Shown: positions 8,006-18,175, counted from the stretch's first letter. The stretch is 64,000 nucleotides of DNA from Streptomyces sp. H39-S7 (GCF_027158205.1 NZ_JAPVLU010000011.1:1-64000); one strand, 5' to 3'. Notes: generated by a model not told the origin, from the sequence alone. Numbers and translations are program-made.

Positions 8006-11000
8006 TTACAGATCGGCGCTGATCAATGGGCGCAGTGTGGAGCCGTTGCGGTGTTTCATCACGTTGAGCTGGCTGGGGATTCGGCGGCTGAGTTCGGCGA
8101 CGTGACTGACGATGCCCACGGCCCGGTTCCCGGAGCGTAGTTGGTCCAGGACGTCCATGACTTCTTGCAGGTTCTGTTCGTCGAGGGTGCCGAAGCCTTC
8201 GTCGATGAACAAGGTTCCCAGCGGGCGGCCGCTGGCTTCCTGGGTGACGACGTCGGCCAGGCCGAGGGCGAGGGCGAGGGAGGCGGTGAAAGTCTCGCCG
8301 CCGGAGAGGGTGGAGGTTTCGCGTTCGGTGCCGGTCCAGGTGTCGAGGATTCTCAGTGCTAGGCCGGACTTGGGACGTCCGCGTCGGCCTGCGTCCTTGT
8401 CGGCCGTGTGCTGGAGGAGGTAGCGCTCCGAGGTCATGGCCTGCAGTCGGATGTTGGCTGCGTCGGCGATCTCTTCGAGGCGGGCGGCCAGGACGTAGGC
8501 CTCGAGCTCCATACTGAGGGTGTTGGTGGTGGTGGTTGCTGAGGCGATGCTGGCCAGGCGGTCGGCCAGGGCGTGGCGGGCTTGCAGGGGTTCCAGTTCG
8601 CGGAGGCAGGCCTCGAGGGTGGAGATCAGGGCGGTCAGGGCGGTGACACGGTCAGCTGCCTGTTGACGGGCAGCGGCGGTCTTCTTCACACAGTCTTCGG
8701 CCTGGAGCAGCGTTGTGGCTGCGGCTTGTGGGTCGGCAGCGGGTTGGAGGCCGGCTTCGAGCAGGTTGGGTGCTGTGAGGAGATCGATGACGACGGCGTC
8801 GTCCTTGTCCCATTGATCGAGTTCCTGGCCCCACTTCTCGAGGAGCGCTGCGGTTTGCAGGGCGGCGGTGGCCTCGTCGAGGGTCGGGAAGCCGACGTCG
8901 TGCGCGGTATCGGTGGCGGTGGCCGTTGCGTCACAGTGGCGGTCGGCTGCGTCGGCTGCCGTCTGGGCGGCGTCAATGGCGTCGGACAGCCCTTTGGCGG
9001 CGCAGCTGAGTTCAGTGATGCGCTCGCCCAGCGTGGTGGCAGTGCCGCGTGCGGCGGCCAGGGTGTCGGCGAGGGTGCTCTGCTGCTGGGCCAGGGCCTT
9101 GGTGCGGGCCTGGCATTCCGTCACACGGTCTTGTGCTTCCTGGCGCTGCTGGGTGCGGATGTCGTGCTCTGTGCGCAATCGGGTCAGTGCTTCCTGGGCG
9201 GGGGGCAGAGCGGCGGCTGCGTCGCACGCGGCCCGGTGGGCTTCCTGGGCCGTTTTGAGCTGTGCCTTGAGTTCTCCGCAAGGGGTGGGTCCTGCTGCTC
9301 CGGCTGCTTCGGCGTGCTGAGTGGCGAGGTCGTTGCGGTGACGGCTGGCCTGGGTGTGGAGGGTGTCGGCCTGCTCGTGGAGGGTGCGGGCTTTGGCTTC
9401 GTCCTCGCGTGTGGGCTGCGCGGGTTGGCGTTGTGCGGGGGCCGGGTGGGTCGGCGAGCCGCAGACCGAGCACGCGATCCCGTCGGTGAGTTCGGCGGCG
9501 AGCTCACCAGCCATTCCGTCCAGGCGGCGCTCGCGCAGGTCCAGCCATTGCTCTTTGGTATGGAGGGCTTCAGCAGCGCGGCTTGTTTCGGTTTCTGCGG
9601 CTGAGGCGAGCTGGGTGCTGAGGGTGTCGCGCAGGCGTGCGGCCTTGAGATGGGTGTTGAGTGTTCGGATGTCCCGCTCGCGTTGGGGTACCTGCTCGGC
9701 AGCCTTGGACATGTCTTCGAGGCGGCTGGTGTGTTCGGCCTTCAGGGCAGGCCATGCGGTCAGCCATTGCCCGGCCTCCTCCAGGTCGGCTCGTGCCTGT
9801 TCGTCCTTGGTGTCGAGCTCGGTGATCTGGGCGCCGAGCTGCGTGTGGTGCTGTTCGTCGGGCAGCAGCCCTTCGAGGCGGCCCCGGTCGGCGTGGTGCT
9901 GTTCGAGGACGACCCGCAACTGGGGAATGCCGGTGTGACGGTGCTCGTCGGCCAGCAGGGTGCGGGCTTCGTCCTCGGCCGTTGTGGCCATGCCCAGGGC
10001 CAGTGAGGTGTGCTTCACGGTGCTAAGGAGGGGGCGCAGTTGTTCGGCGCGCCGGCCGTGGTCCAGTTGCGAGCGGAGCCGTGGGTGGTCGGCGGCCTTG
10101 TCATCGAGAGCTGCGCGTCGCGCCTGGGCTTGGGCGTGTTGGGTTTGGTGGTTGGCGAGCTCGATGGTGCGCTGGTGTTCGGTCTTGGCGTGCTGGTGTT
10201 CTGTGTCGCTGTGTTCTTCATCGGTCTGTGACGCGGCGTGGGCCTGGGCGGCGAGGGTGTGGAGGTGCTGGGCCCACGCCAGGACGCCGGCGGGGTGCTG
10301 GACGTCGGGTCGGGCGGGCCCGTCGGTAGTGGTGTCCTCGTGGTGAAGGAGCGGGCCCGCTTCCTGGTAGATGCGTTCGCTGAGCTGCCGCAGGACCGTG
10401 GTGACCTCGTCGAGGTCCTTTCGTGTGGCTTTGCTTCGGTTGGTGAGCCATACCTGCAGTTCCTGGAAGCGTCCTGTGTCGAAGAGTCGGCGCAGCAGCA
10501 CGGCGCGGTCTTTGGCGTCGGACTGCAGGAAGGTGGCGAAGTCGCCTTGCGGCAGGAGGACGACCTGGCAGAACTGTTCCTTGGACAGTCCCAGGGCCGC
10601 CTCGATCTCCCGGGCGGTGTCCTGGTGGTTGGCGGCGACCGGCTCCCACCCCGCGACACCGTCGGTGTCGGTCCACTGGTGCAGCTCGACGGTGGCTTCG
10701 GCGGTAGCGGTGCCGGTCTTCGCACGTTTGCTGGGGTAAGACTGCTTGGGCTTTCGCGTGACCTTCAGTCGGCGGCCGGCTGCGCTGAACTCCAAAATGA
10801 CCTGGGTGCGCGTGTCGGTGGGGGCGTGGTCGCTGCGCAGGCGGTGGGTGGGGCGGATGCCGGGCACGGTGCCGTAGAGGGCGAAGCAGACGGCGTCCAG
10901 GATGCTGGTCTTCCCGGCCCCGGTGTCCCCGCGCAGCAGGAACAGGCCGTTGCTGGTCAAGTCGTCAAAGTCGACGGCTTCGGTGCGGGCGAAGGGTCCG

Positions 11001-11032
11001 AATGCCTGGATGGTCAGGTGGTGGAGGTACAT
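8006..11032 (-). CDS. sbcC: SbcC-like nuclease-complex ATPase (Rad50 family)
   Basis: This 1008-residue SMC-like ATPase partners SbcD in cleaving hairpins and DNA ends. The N-terminus has MYLHHLTIQAFGPFA and Walker A RGDTGAGKTSILDAV (about 35-50). Two long coiled-coil arms flank a CxxC zinc hook (CSVCGSPTHP, near residue 520). The C-terminus carries the ABC signature TLSGGETFTASLALALG and Walker B TLFIDEGFGTLD. Length and order match actinobacterial SbcC. The start codon overlaps the sbcD stop as TGATG, so the pair is coupled. SbcCD acts on palindromic DNA, which is notable beside a region with perfect hairpins, though no direct link is shown. Confidence 0.93.
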   Translation of the reverse strand: MYLHHLTIQAFGPFARTEAVDFDDLTSNGLFLLRGDTGAGKTSILDAVCFALYGTVPGIRPTHRLRSDHAPTDTRTQVILEFSAAGRRLKVTRKPKQSYPSKRAKTGTATAEATVELHQWTDTDGVAGWEPVAANHQDTAREIEAALGLSKEQFCQVVLLPQGDFATFLQSDAKDRAVLLRRLFDTGRFQELQVWLTNRSKATRKDLDEVTTVLRQLSERIYQEAGPLLHHEDTTTDGPARPDVQHPAGVLAWAQHLHTLAAQAHAASQTDEEHSDTEHQHAKTEHQRTIELANHQTQHAQAQARRAALDDKAADHPRLRSQLDHGRRAEQLRPLLSTVKHTSLALGMATTAEDEARTLLADEHRHTGIPQLRVVLEQHHADRGRLEGLLPDEQHHTQLGAQITELDTKDEQARADLEEAGQWLTAWPALKAEHTSRLEDMSKAAEQVPQRERDIRTLNTHLKAARLRDTLSTQLASAAETETSRAAEALHTKEQWLDLRERRLDGMAGELAAELTDGIACSVCGSPTHPAPAQRQPAQPTREDEAKARTLHEQADTLHTQASRHRNDLATQHAEAAGAAGPTPCGELKAQLKTAQEAHRAACDAAAALPPAQEALTRLRTEHDIRTQQRQEAQDRVTECQARTKALAQQQSTLADTLAAARGTATTLGERITELSCAAKGLSDAIDAAQTAADAADRHCDATATATDTAHDVGFPTLDEATAALQTAALLEKWGQELDQWDKDDAVVIDLLTAPNLLEAGLQPAADPQAAATTLLQAEDCVKKTAAARQQAADRVTALTALISTLEACLRELEPLQARHALADRLASIASATTTTNTLSMELEAYVLAARLEEIADAANIRLQAMTSERYLLQHTADKDAGRRGRPKSGLALRILDTWTGTERETSTLSGGETFTASLALALGLADVVTQEASGRPLGTLFIDEGFGTLDEQNLQEVMDVLDQLRSGNRAVGIVSHVAELSRRIPSQLNVMKHRNGSTLRPLISADL

Positions 11033-12186
11033 CAGCTGGCCTCTCGTGCGGCTGCTGCGGTACGGACGCTTTCGAGTCCTTCTTGCAGCAGGCTCTGCTC
11101 CGGGGCGGTGGCGGGGATGCCGGTGACATGGTCGAGGAAGCCAAGGGTGATCTCGTGGTCACTGCGGCCGTTGACGCGGGAGCGGTAGGACTCTTCTGCG
11201 GAGCGCTGCTGCTGGGGGAAGCTCAGCTTCAAGGCGTGGGGGAAGCGCCGCTGCAGGCGTTCCATGGCCATGTGGGGCCGGTCGGTGTCGGTGAGCGTGA
11301 TGTGCAGCCAGCAGTCTTCGTACTCGGTGTGCTCGGGTTGGGTGAGCAGGTCGTTCAGCGTGCCGGTCAGCTGATGCAGGCGGCGAGGTACAGGGCACAG
11401 GATCGTACGGGCGGTGAGGGCGGAGCCGGTGTCCAGGTCGATCAGCCAGGTTGCCTTGGGGTGGGAGGCCTCGGAGAAGGAGTAGGCCAGCGGAGATCCG
11501 CTGTAGCGGATGCGTTCGCTGATCTGCTGGCAGCGGTGCAGGTGCCCCAGCGCCACGTAGTCGACTCCGGTGAAGACGGAGGCGCCGACGGAGGGGACGC
11601 CGCCGGCAGTGATGTCGCGCTCGCTTTCGCTGGTGTCCGCTCCGGTGACGAAGGCGTGGGCCAAGACGACGGAGCGCGTGTTCTCCGGGCGGGCCGCGAG
11701 ATCGATACGGATGGTGTCCATCGCCGCGCTGAGCACGGCGTGATGGCTGGGCTGCTCGACCCCGAAGTGCTTGTGGACCAGTCCTGGTTCGAGGTAAGGC
11801 AGACCGTAGAAGGCAACCGGTCCGTGCTCGTCGTGCAGGACGGCCGGGCGGGCGCAGTCCTGCACACTGGTCCGCAGGTGGATTCCCGCGCGCTCGATGA
11901 GCCTGGCATTGACTCCCAGCCGGCGGGGCGAGTCATGGTTCCCGCTAATCATCACGAGCGGGACCCGGAGGTCGGCAAGCTCTCCCAGGACCCAGTTGAA
12001 CAGGTCAATCGCATCCAGCGGTGGGATAGCGCGGTCGAACACATCGCCCGCAACGACCACAGCCTCGACGTGCTCCCGGCGCACTGTGTCCAGCAGATGC
12101 TCGAGGAATGTGCGTTGCTCCGCGAGGAGCGGGACGCGGTGCAGTTGACGTCCGAGATGCCAGTCCGAGGTGTGCAAGATCCGCAT
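11032..12186 (-). CDS. sbcD: SbcD-like Mre11-family exonuclease
   Basis: A calcineurin-fold metallophosphoesterase, nuclease subunit of SbcCD. The metal-binding motifs are in order: HTSDWHLG, VVAGDVFDRA, MISGNHDSPRRL and VALGHLHRC. The start is placed at the ATG at 12184-12186 because MRILHTSDWHLG is the conserved N-terminus. An upstream in-frame ATG at 12297 would add 37 residues unlike the family. The predicted length is 384 residues. It is followed directly by sbcC with overlapping stop and start codons. The 190 bases upstream hold no recognisable gene. Confidence 0.93.
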   Translation of the reverse strand: MRILHTSDWHLGRQLHRVPLLAEQRTFLEHLLDTVRREHVEAVVVAGDVFDRAIPPLDAIDLFNWVLGELADLRVPLVMISGNHDSPRRLGVNARLIERAGIHLRTSVQDCARPAVLHDEHGPVAFYGLPYLEPGLVHKHFGVEQPSHHAVLSAAMDTIRIDLAARPENTRSVVLAHAFVTGADTSESERDITAGGVPSVGASVFTGVDYVALGHLHRCQQISERIRYSGSPLAYSFSEASHPKATWLIDLDTGSALTARTILCPVPRRLHQLTGTLNDLLTQPEHTEYEDCWLHITLTDTDRPHMAMERLQRRFPHALKLSFPQQQRSAEESYRSRVNGRSDHEITLGFLDHVTGIPATAPEQSLLQEGLESVRTAAAAREAS

Positions 12187-12378
12187 GCACGCAGACGGTA
12201 ACCGCCCGGAAGGGTGGTGCGGGCGGCTTTCCTGATAAACGGGCTTAGCTATCAAACTGAACAGATAAGCGAAGAAACATTCCACTCCTGACGCCACGGG
12301 GGCAGCCGGGGCGTGTTCTGAGCGATTTCGGGACTTGGGTGCTTCATGACGAAAGCCACCTTCCCTGTTGACGGCCTG

Positions 12379-12837
12379 TCAAGCTAGGGCCAACGTCGCT
12401 GTGGGCGTGAAGGGGCTGATGAAGGGGTCGCTCTCGCGCTTGACCACTACAAGGAGGGCTGCTGTGACAGGGATCGTCTCTTTGGCCGCGGTCATGATCG
12501 CTGCGATGTCGGCGTCGGAGTAGCGGAAGACCTGACCGAGGCGCCGGTTACAAGGCACCAGTCCCGGTGGCGCCACCTGGGTCGCCGAGTCGGTCCCACT
12601 CAGATAGCCCGCGAACCCGCGGACCGCGGTGATCCGCCGGGGACTGACCGTCGTGACCACCTCGGGCTCGCGGGTCTTCATCCAGTCCAGCGCGGCAGCG
12701 ACGGTGTCGGTCTGTTCGCCGCGGTTGTCCGTGAAAGTCACGAAATCCGGCAGCAGGTACGCCGCTTCGGTCATCTGGTGCCCCAGCGAACGGCGAAGCC
12801 GCAGGTAGTGATCGAGGGCTTGGCGAAGATCGGCCAT
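12379..12837 (-). pseudogene. Truncated tyrosine recombinase (N-terminal part)
   Basis: From the ATG at 12835-12837 the minus strand encodes MADLRQALDHYLRLRRSLGH and a typical N-terminal core-binding domain of XerC/D-like recombinases of the type found in recombinase-in-trio elements (AAYLLPDFV, RRITAVRGFAGYLSG, VPCNRR, YSDADIAAIM). After about 125 residues the similarity stops and an unrelated tail follows. The whole catalytic domain with the Arg-His-Arg-Tyr residues is gone. It starts just after the end of another recombinase remnant, as in a trio, where genes overlap. Confidence 0.75.
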
Positions 12838-13456
12838 GCCAGCTGCGCGACCGCGCGCAGTGCGATGAAGTCGACCTTCGCGTAGAGCTCGGTCGTGGCC
12901 AGGTCCTGATGCCGGAGCACCTGCCCAATCGCGGTGAGTCCAGCGCCGCGGCACAGCATGTCGGCAGCCAGGGCATGGCGTAGTCGGTGCGGCCCGACCT
13001 TGGGCATCCCGGCTCGCCGGCAGGGTCGTTCCACCACGTCGCCGACCAGGTCCGCCCGGATCGGACTATGCGGATCCGTGCAGGTCAGGAACACGTGACG
13101 GGCATCCGAGGCGAGGCCTTGGACCGGACAGTACGCGACCAGGGCTTCCCCGACGTCGGCCGGCAAGGGAGCCGGCCCTCACGGCGTCCCTTGCCGCGGA
13201 CGACGATCCCTTGCGGGCAATTGCTCCAACAGCCGCTGGATGTCGCCAGTCGCCATCGCCGGCGGCACGGAACCGAAGCGCCAGTCGACGCCGACAGGCC
13301 ACGCTCAGGCTCCATGCAGCACCGGTACCGCCCCCGTAGGACCCCCGCTGGCGACAGATTGACCTGCGGTGCGGGCACCACCGCGGCCTCACGCAGGAAC
13401 GTCAGCAACGGGACCATGCCGCGCGGACCAGCCATCCGGCATTTTCGACGCAGCAC
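12771..13456 (-). pseudogene. Decayed tyrosine recombinase with internal deletion
   Basis: Pieces of one integrase are spread over three frames. The first is VPAPQVNLSPAGVL..RYR, an N-terminal arm. It is joined near 13205 to IVVRGKGRREGRLP by a deletion that removes the first catalytic Arg region. The third, in another frame, is LPADVGEALVAYC to VGPHRLRHALAADMLCRGAGL, QVLRHQDLATTELYAKVD and RAVAQ, a well-kept C-terminal catalytic core with HxLRH, the second His and Tyr. The gene cannot make an active enzyme as it stands. With the following recombinase it looks like a wrecked recombinase-in-trio element. Confidence 0.75.
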
Positions 13457-13748
13457 ATCATCTGGGTCGCCTGCCGTCGAATCGATAGGCGTTGAAGAAA
13501 GGGGTGAATTCGCGCCAGCGTCGCGACCGGCCCTGGTGGCTGGCGGTGCGGAAGTGCCGCCCGTGGACTGAGGGGCCGCGTGCGGTTGCCTGCAGGCTTC
13601 CTCTCCGCAGGGTCCTCCGATGGCCCCTTAGGGTGAATTCACCGGACCTCGGAGCTGATTGTCAGACCACGCGTGTACGGTGCCGATTGCTAGCCCGTCT
13701 GGATTAGCCCCGTAAACCATTTGGTGGGGCATGGAAGGGGAATCTGTC

Positions 13749-14921
13749 ATGCCCTCCGGCGAACACGCCGCTGCACGAAAGATCATTACGGCCGTCCTGC
13801 GGGCCGGCGCAGCCTGGCTCAACAGGAATGAGGAGCCGCGCGCATGGCGGGAGATATCTCGCATGCATGGTGTCGTCCTGGCATTTCTGCCGATCGGATC
13901 CGGACCGGCGACACCGTCCGACATGATCGACAATTTGTCGTCCCGGCTGCGGGACTGGGTGCCGCTCGACTGGCACCAGTTGCCGACAGCCATGGGCGAG
14001 CTCGCCGTTCTCGGCAGGAACGACAACGGCCACGAAGAGCTGACCGAAGATGCGTTTGAGGCGGGGCTGAGTTACCTCGAGGCCTTGTACGGGGACGACG
14101 GGCAATTCGATCTCGGCGGAGCATGGCTTCCAGCGTGGGTCCGGCAGACTGCCGAGCAGACCGAGCGGTCGACGTTCCGGCAGATCCGCTCGGGAAACCA
14201 GGCCGAATACGAGGCGGCACGGGCCATGCTCAGCGAGGTGCCGTGCGGCACCAAGCAGACTCTGATCGATGAGTACTCCCGGCGTGGTGCGCCACGCATG
14301 GACGTGTATGAGCCCCTTTCGCGAGATCGCGTCCATGAGGGGAGGAATGCTTCCTGGTGGTGGCCGTGTCCAGAGTGCCGCTATCCCATGGTGCTGCGTG
14401 GCGGTCAGCTCAGGTGCCAGTACCCGCCGCATCAGGGACGTTTCGGTGCCTTGCTCGACAGCGCGCGCGATGACAGGCCGCCGCGTATCACTGGTCTCAG
14501 CCCGCGCCTGAAGACGACCGCCGTACCGGCAGAGGGTGTGCTGTGCGTGAACTGGGCGGTCTGGCGCTACATCACGTGCCCGGGTCTGATCGAGGTGGGT
14601 CTGATGCAGTGGCTCGAGCGGCAGCCGGGCGTCCGGGTCGCACGCTGGGAGAACATGGATGAATGGGATATCGGTGTCTACCTGCCGGACGGGTGGATCT
14701 GCCGGGTCGATGTCAAGGACCACAAGGATCCTCAGAGCATCATCGACCGGCCGCCGACGGGTGAGACCATCGTTGTCCCCAACTACCGTCGTTCACAGGT
14801 CAACGCGCTCCAAGCCGGGCTTGATGCTGTGCGCACACCTGATGGCCGGCCGTACACGGTGTTCACCGTCAGCCGTTTCAAGGCCTCGGTGTCCAAGCGC
14901 CTGAAGGGGGAAGCCGCATGA
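13749..14921 (+). CDS. pPIWI-RE module PD-(D/E)xK nuclease-like protein
   Basis: This is the first gene of the three-gene pPIWI-RE module. The helical N-terminal part (about 1-190) matches what I know of the module's Y domain. Next comes a zinc-ribbon-like segment, WPCPECRYPMVLRGGQLRCQ, then a REase fold: CPGLIEVGLMQWLERQPGV, EWDIGVYLPDG and CRVDVKDHKDP. Counting from this start, the candidate PD-(D/E)xK residues are D307, D321 and K323. I chose the ATG at 13749 because AAGGGGA lies about eight bases before it; an ATG at 13731 would add six residues. It overlaps the helicase gene by four bases (ATGA), so the three genes form an operon. The protein probably cuts DNA or R-loops bound by the pPIWI-RE protein; that role is predicted, not shown here. 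Confidence 0.85.
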   Translation: MPSGEHAAARKIITAVLRAGAAWLNRNEEPRAWREISRMHGVVLAFLPIGSGPATPSDMIDNLSSRLRDWVPLDWHQLPTAMGELAVLGRNDNGHEELTEDAFEAGLSYLEALYGDDGQFDLGGAWLPAWVRQTAEQTERSTFRQIRSGNQAEYEAARAMLSEVPCGTKQTLIDEYSRRGAPRMDVYEPLSRDRVHEGRNASWWWPCPECRYPMVLRGGQLRCQYPPHQGRFGALLDSARDDRPPRITGLSPRLKTTAVPAEGVLCVNWAVWRYITCPGLIEVGLMQWLERQPGVRVARWENMDEWDIGVYLPDGWICRVDVKDHKDPQSIIDRPPTGETIVVPNYRRSQVNALQAGLDAVRTPDGRPYTVFTVSRFKASVSKRLKGEAA

Positions 14922-17900
14922 CGCCCGCAACGCGTCGCAAATACTCGGTGAGCGCGCCGCTCGTCATTCGGGCGGCGGTGTTGCTGGCCGCCCATACATT
15001 TCCCAACCGAGCTCCGCAGGAACAGGCTTCCTGGCGGCACATGGTCGACCTCGGCGACGCGCACTTCCTCGTCTCAGGGCAATTGCACCTGTGGGATGCG
15101 TGGCCCGACTTGCAGGAAGCGGACCAGGTGCGGATCACCCGCCTGCTCCGCCAGCGCCCGGCGTTCCTCGCGTCGCGTCTGGTGTTCCTCGACGAAGCCG
15201 CGACGCTCCTCAAGAACGGCGGGGCAGCCGAGTTCGCCCTGGCCGACACGGAGCACCACGTCCTTGTCCTACCCAGCGCTGACCCCCAAGCGCGGATCGA
15301 GGAGGTTCTCGATGCTCTGGAGGACAACGCGGCGCAAGGGTCCCCCTCCCCCGGGCCGGCTAAGCCGGGCTCCTACATTTCCGACCTCCGCATCGACGAC
15401 CCGCTCAGCGCCTCGGGCCGGGTCGTCGATGTGTTTTACGACCTGGATTATCGGGGCGCCCCCGCAGCGAACACGGTGCAGGCTCTGGCCGCCCCGCCGG
15501 TGATGAACGAGGTGGTGATCCCGTTCGCCGCCCTCGAGCACATTGCCCATACCTTGGACACCTTGCGTGGCCAGAGCTACCGGAGCAAGGCAGTCGCGGA
15601 TATCAGGCAGCATGCCCGCGGGCGGGACGCGGCAGGCGTGGGTGATGCCCTGCACATAACGGCCGGCCCCTTGCGGGTCTTCCATGCCCCTACCGGCATG
15701 GGCAAGAACGTCCTCAGCGAACTCATCGCCCTGTGGTGTGCGGACAACGATCGGGTGATTTCGCTGGTCGTCCCGCAGAACGCGCAAGTCCTCGATGCCG
15801 TGCACCGCCTGCGGCAGGACCTCGACGATCTGAAGATCACCGCGCAGGTCACCCCGATCATCTCCCCGAATTCGATGCAGGATCTGGCCGAACAGGCGGC
15901 GAGTAATCCGCAGGACGACCTGGCCTTCCGCTCCTGGGTGTACCAGGAGATGTCCTACAGCTGTCCCCTCACCGCCCACGCCACCGTGTCCGCGGCGGCT
16001 GTGGACTCATGGTCTCCTGGCCGCGAGCCGTGCGACCAGCTCAAAGCAAATGGCCGAGCCGGCAGCAAGGCCTACTCCTGCCCGTGGCGCGGATCCTGCG
16101 GAAAGTTCCGGCACCACCGCGCCGCCGCCCAGGCGAACATCCTGGTGACCAACCATGCGAACTTCCTGACCGGGCACATCCACACCCCACTGACCGGGCG
16201 CCCCTCCCCCGGTCGCACCATGACCACCGAGCAGCTGATGCTCCACCGCAGCCATTTGGTGATCATCGACGAGGTAGACGCGGTGCAGTCCCAGGCCTTC
16301 GACCAGGCCGCCCGGCAGGTGCTCCTCGCCCGGGACGGTGCGTCTCACACGCCGGTCCGCGACCTGGATGCCCAGTTCCGGCAGCACGGTCACCGGCTGG
16401 ACATGGGCGTCGAGCAGCACCTGCGCCCCCTCATCACCCATCTGATGTGGCTGTCGGAGTCGTACGTCTCCCATCTCGTGGGAGGGGTCATTCACCCCGG
16501 CCGCGAACGGCGCAGCATGGTCGTGCCGCGCCGCTGGGATGCCATGATCGCCTCCCGGATCTTCGGCCTCGCACCGGGTGAACGCCCCAGTGCGCAGCAA
16601 ATGGATGCGGTCAGCCAGCTCTACCAGCGGGAAGGGAAACTGGAGTTCGCGGATACTGTCTCGGGGCTGACGGAACTACGTGCGCTGCTGTCCTCCATTA
16701 CCGACCTGTCGGGTGGGTTGGACAGACTGAACCACGCCACGTTGAAACTCATCGAGGACGCGTACTCCAAGATCATCGGCGAGACGGACGAGAAGCGTCT
16801 GCATCCTTTGGCGCTGTTCTCGGCGCGCCGCGCCTATCTGGAGGAGATGCGCAGCATCCTCCACCGCATCGTGAGCGTCGCCGCCCCGCTGCAGGGAGCC
16901 GGGATCTCTGCCACCAACGCCTTGGCTGACGCCTTGTCCTCGCACGTTCCCTGGCGTGCCGCGCCCTACGGGCCGCTGGGGCGGCCGTTGTTCGCGTTCT
17001 CCGAGACTTTTGATCCCGCGGACCGCCACCAGACCGCGCTCCACCTCAAGTCCTACGTCGGCGACCCCCACACCCACATCGCTTACCTGGGGGAAGTGAC
17101 CGCACTGGCCCAAACCGGGACCCGGCGCGCCGTCATCGGCATGTCGGCCACCGCCTATATGCCCTATGCCCCGCGCCACCACATCCTGCAAACTCCCACC
17201 TGGTACGTGCCGGACGACGTCAACGGAAGCCTGACCGTGGAGCTGCAACCAGGTCAGGACAACGGGGCGAACGTCGTGGTGTCGGGGACCGACGGGGAGA
17301 GCCGTGAGCGCGCTTACGAGGCCATGGGGCGCAGTCTTGGGCGGGATCTTCCCGCGCAGCTCGCTGCCGTTGCCGCTGATGCGGCCACCGCTCACCGGGC
17401 GTTCTCGCTGCTGGCCCCGACCTCGTACGATGCCGGTCCGGCGCTCGCCCGGGGAATGATCGCTGCCGGCGTCGCCGCCTTTGAGATCTGCGTGGCCGTG
17501 CGGCCGACAGACATGCTGTCCTATGAGCGCAACCCTCCTGGTTGGGTGCCGATCCCCAGCAACCGGCTGGAGCAGTTCCCCTACGCCGTGGGTCACGGCC
17601 GGTGCCGCTACCTCATCGCGCCCATGGCCCGTGTGGAGCGCGGTCTGAACATCGTGGACAGCGCCGGGCGTTCTTTGCTGCACGTGGCGTGTTTGGTGAA
17701 CCGGCCTCTGCCGATGATGGAGGATCCACCGGTCCTGCTGTCCATCGTGAACTCCATCGCCTACCGCCACGCTCAGCCAGGACCTAGACCAGCCGTCGAG
17801 CTTGAACGTCTGCGCATCGTGGCAGGGCAGACGTTCGATGACATCCGCAGCGGTCAGGGGTACTTCAAGACGCTGGGCACGGACGTCAAGCTTGCTGTCG

Positions 17901-18175
17901 TCGCCGAGATCCTGACGCGTCTGATCCAGCTCGGGGGCCGCACCCGCCGAGGCGGAGACTCTGGCCTGCTGCGTCTGCTGGACGCCGCGTTCACCGACAC
18001 CGCCTCCCATTCCACTTTGCCCGCGCTCCTGGATCAGTTGCGGACGAACTGGCGCGAACGGGGTGAGATGCCGCTGATCGAGGAGATTTACCGCACCACC
18101 ATGACCGGGGCCCTGCTGGGGCTGGCCGACCGTGGTGCTTCCCGCCCCGACGAACAGGAGTTCCCCCAGTGGTGA
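14918..18175 (+). CDS. pPIWI-RE module DinG/XPD-type helicase
   Basis: A 1085-residue superfamily 2 helicase. Walker A is APTGMGKN (257-264), with N in place of the usual T or S. Four cysteines at 349, 372, 388 and 394, the last two in SCPWRGSCGKF, fit the Fe-S cluster site of DinG/XPD helicases. Motif II is IIDEVD (DEVD at 451-454), motif III IGMSATAY, and motif VI starts near Q1004 (QLGGRTRRGG). The first 230 residues are the family-specific N-terminal extension. It overlaps the nuclease gene by four bases and the pPIWI-RE gene by seven. Its expected job is to unwind DNA or an RNA-DNA hybrid for the module. Confidence 0.88.
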   Translation: MTPATRRKYSVSAPLVIRAAVLLAAHTFPNRAPQEQASWRHMVDLGDAHFLVSGQLHLWDAWPDLQEADQVRITRLLRQRPAFLASRLVFLDEAATLLKNGGAAEFALADTEHHVLVLPSADPQARIEEVLDALEDNAAQGSPSPGPAKPGSYISDLRIDDPLSASGRVVDVFYDLDYRGAPAANTVQALAAPPVMNEVVIPFAALEHIAHTLDTLRGQSYRSKAVADIRQHARGRDAAGVGDALHITAGPLRVFHAPTGMGKNVLSELIALWCADNDRVISLVVPQNAQVLDAVHRLRQDLDDLKITAQVTPIISPNSMQDLAEQAASNPQDDLAFRSWVYQEMSYSCPLTAHATVSAAAVDSWSPGREPCDQLKANGRAGSKAYSCPWRGSCGKFRHHRAAAQANILVTNHANFLTGHIHTPLTGRPSPGRTMTTEQLMLHRSHLVIIDEVDAVQSQAFDQAARQVLLARDGASHTPVRDLDAQFRQHGHRLDMGVEQHLRPLITHLMWLSESYVSHLVGGVIHPGRERRSMVVPRRWDAMIASRIFGLAPGERPSAQQMDAVSQLYQREGKLEFADTVSGLTELRALLSSITDLSGGLDRLNHATLKLIEDAYSKIIGETDEKRLHPLALFSARRAYLEEMRSILHRIVSVAAPLQGAGISATNALADALSSHVPWRAAPYGPLGRPLFAFSETFDPADRHQTALHLKSYVGDPHTHIAYLGEVTALAQTGTRRAVIGMSATAYMPYAPRHHILQTPTWYVPDDVNGSLTVELQPGQDNGANVVVSGTDGESRERAYEAMGRSLGRDLPAQLAAVAADAATAHRAFSLLAPTSYDAGPALARGMIAAGVAAFEICVAVRPTDMLSYERNPPGWVPIPSNRLEQFPYAVGHGRCRYLIAPMARVERGLNIVDSAGRSLLHVACLVNRPLPMMEDPPVLLSIVNSIAYRHAQPGPRPAVELERLRIVAGQTFDDIRSGQGYFKTLGTDVKLAVVAEILTRLIQLGGRTRRGGDSGLLRLLDAAFTDTASHSTLPALLDQLRTNWRERGEMPLIEEIYRTTMTGALLGLADRGASRPDEQEFPQW

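Noticed and set aside
13657..13700. -35/-10 promoter for the pPIWI-RE operon
   Set aside because: A TTGTCA is present but no -10-like sequence lies at a proper distance; a promoter must exist in 13457-13748 but cannot be placed by eye.
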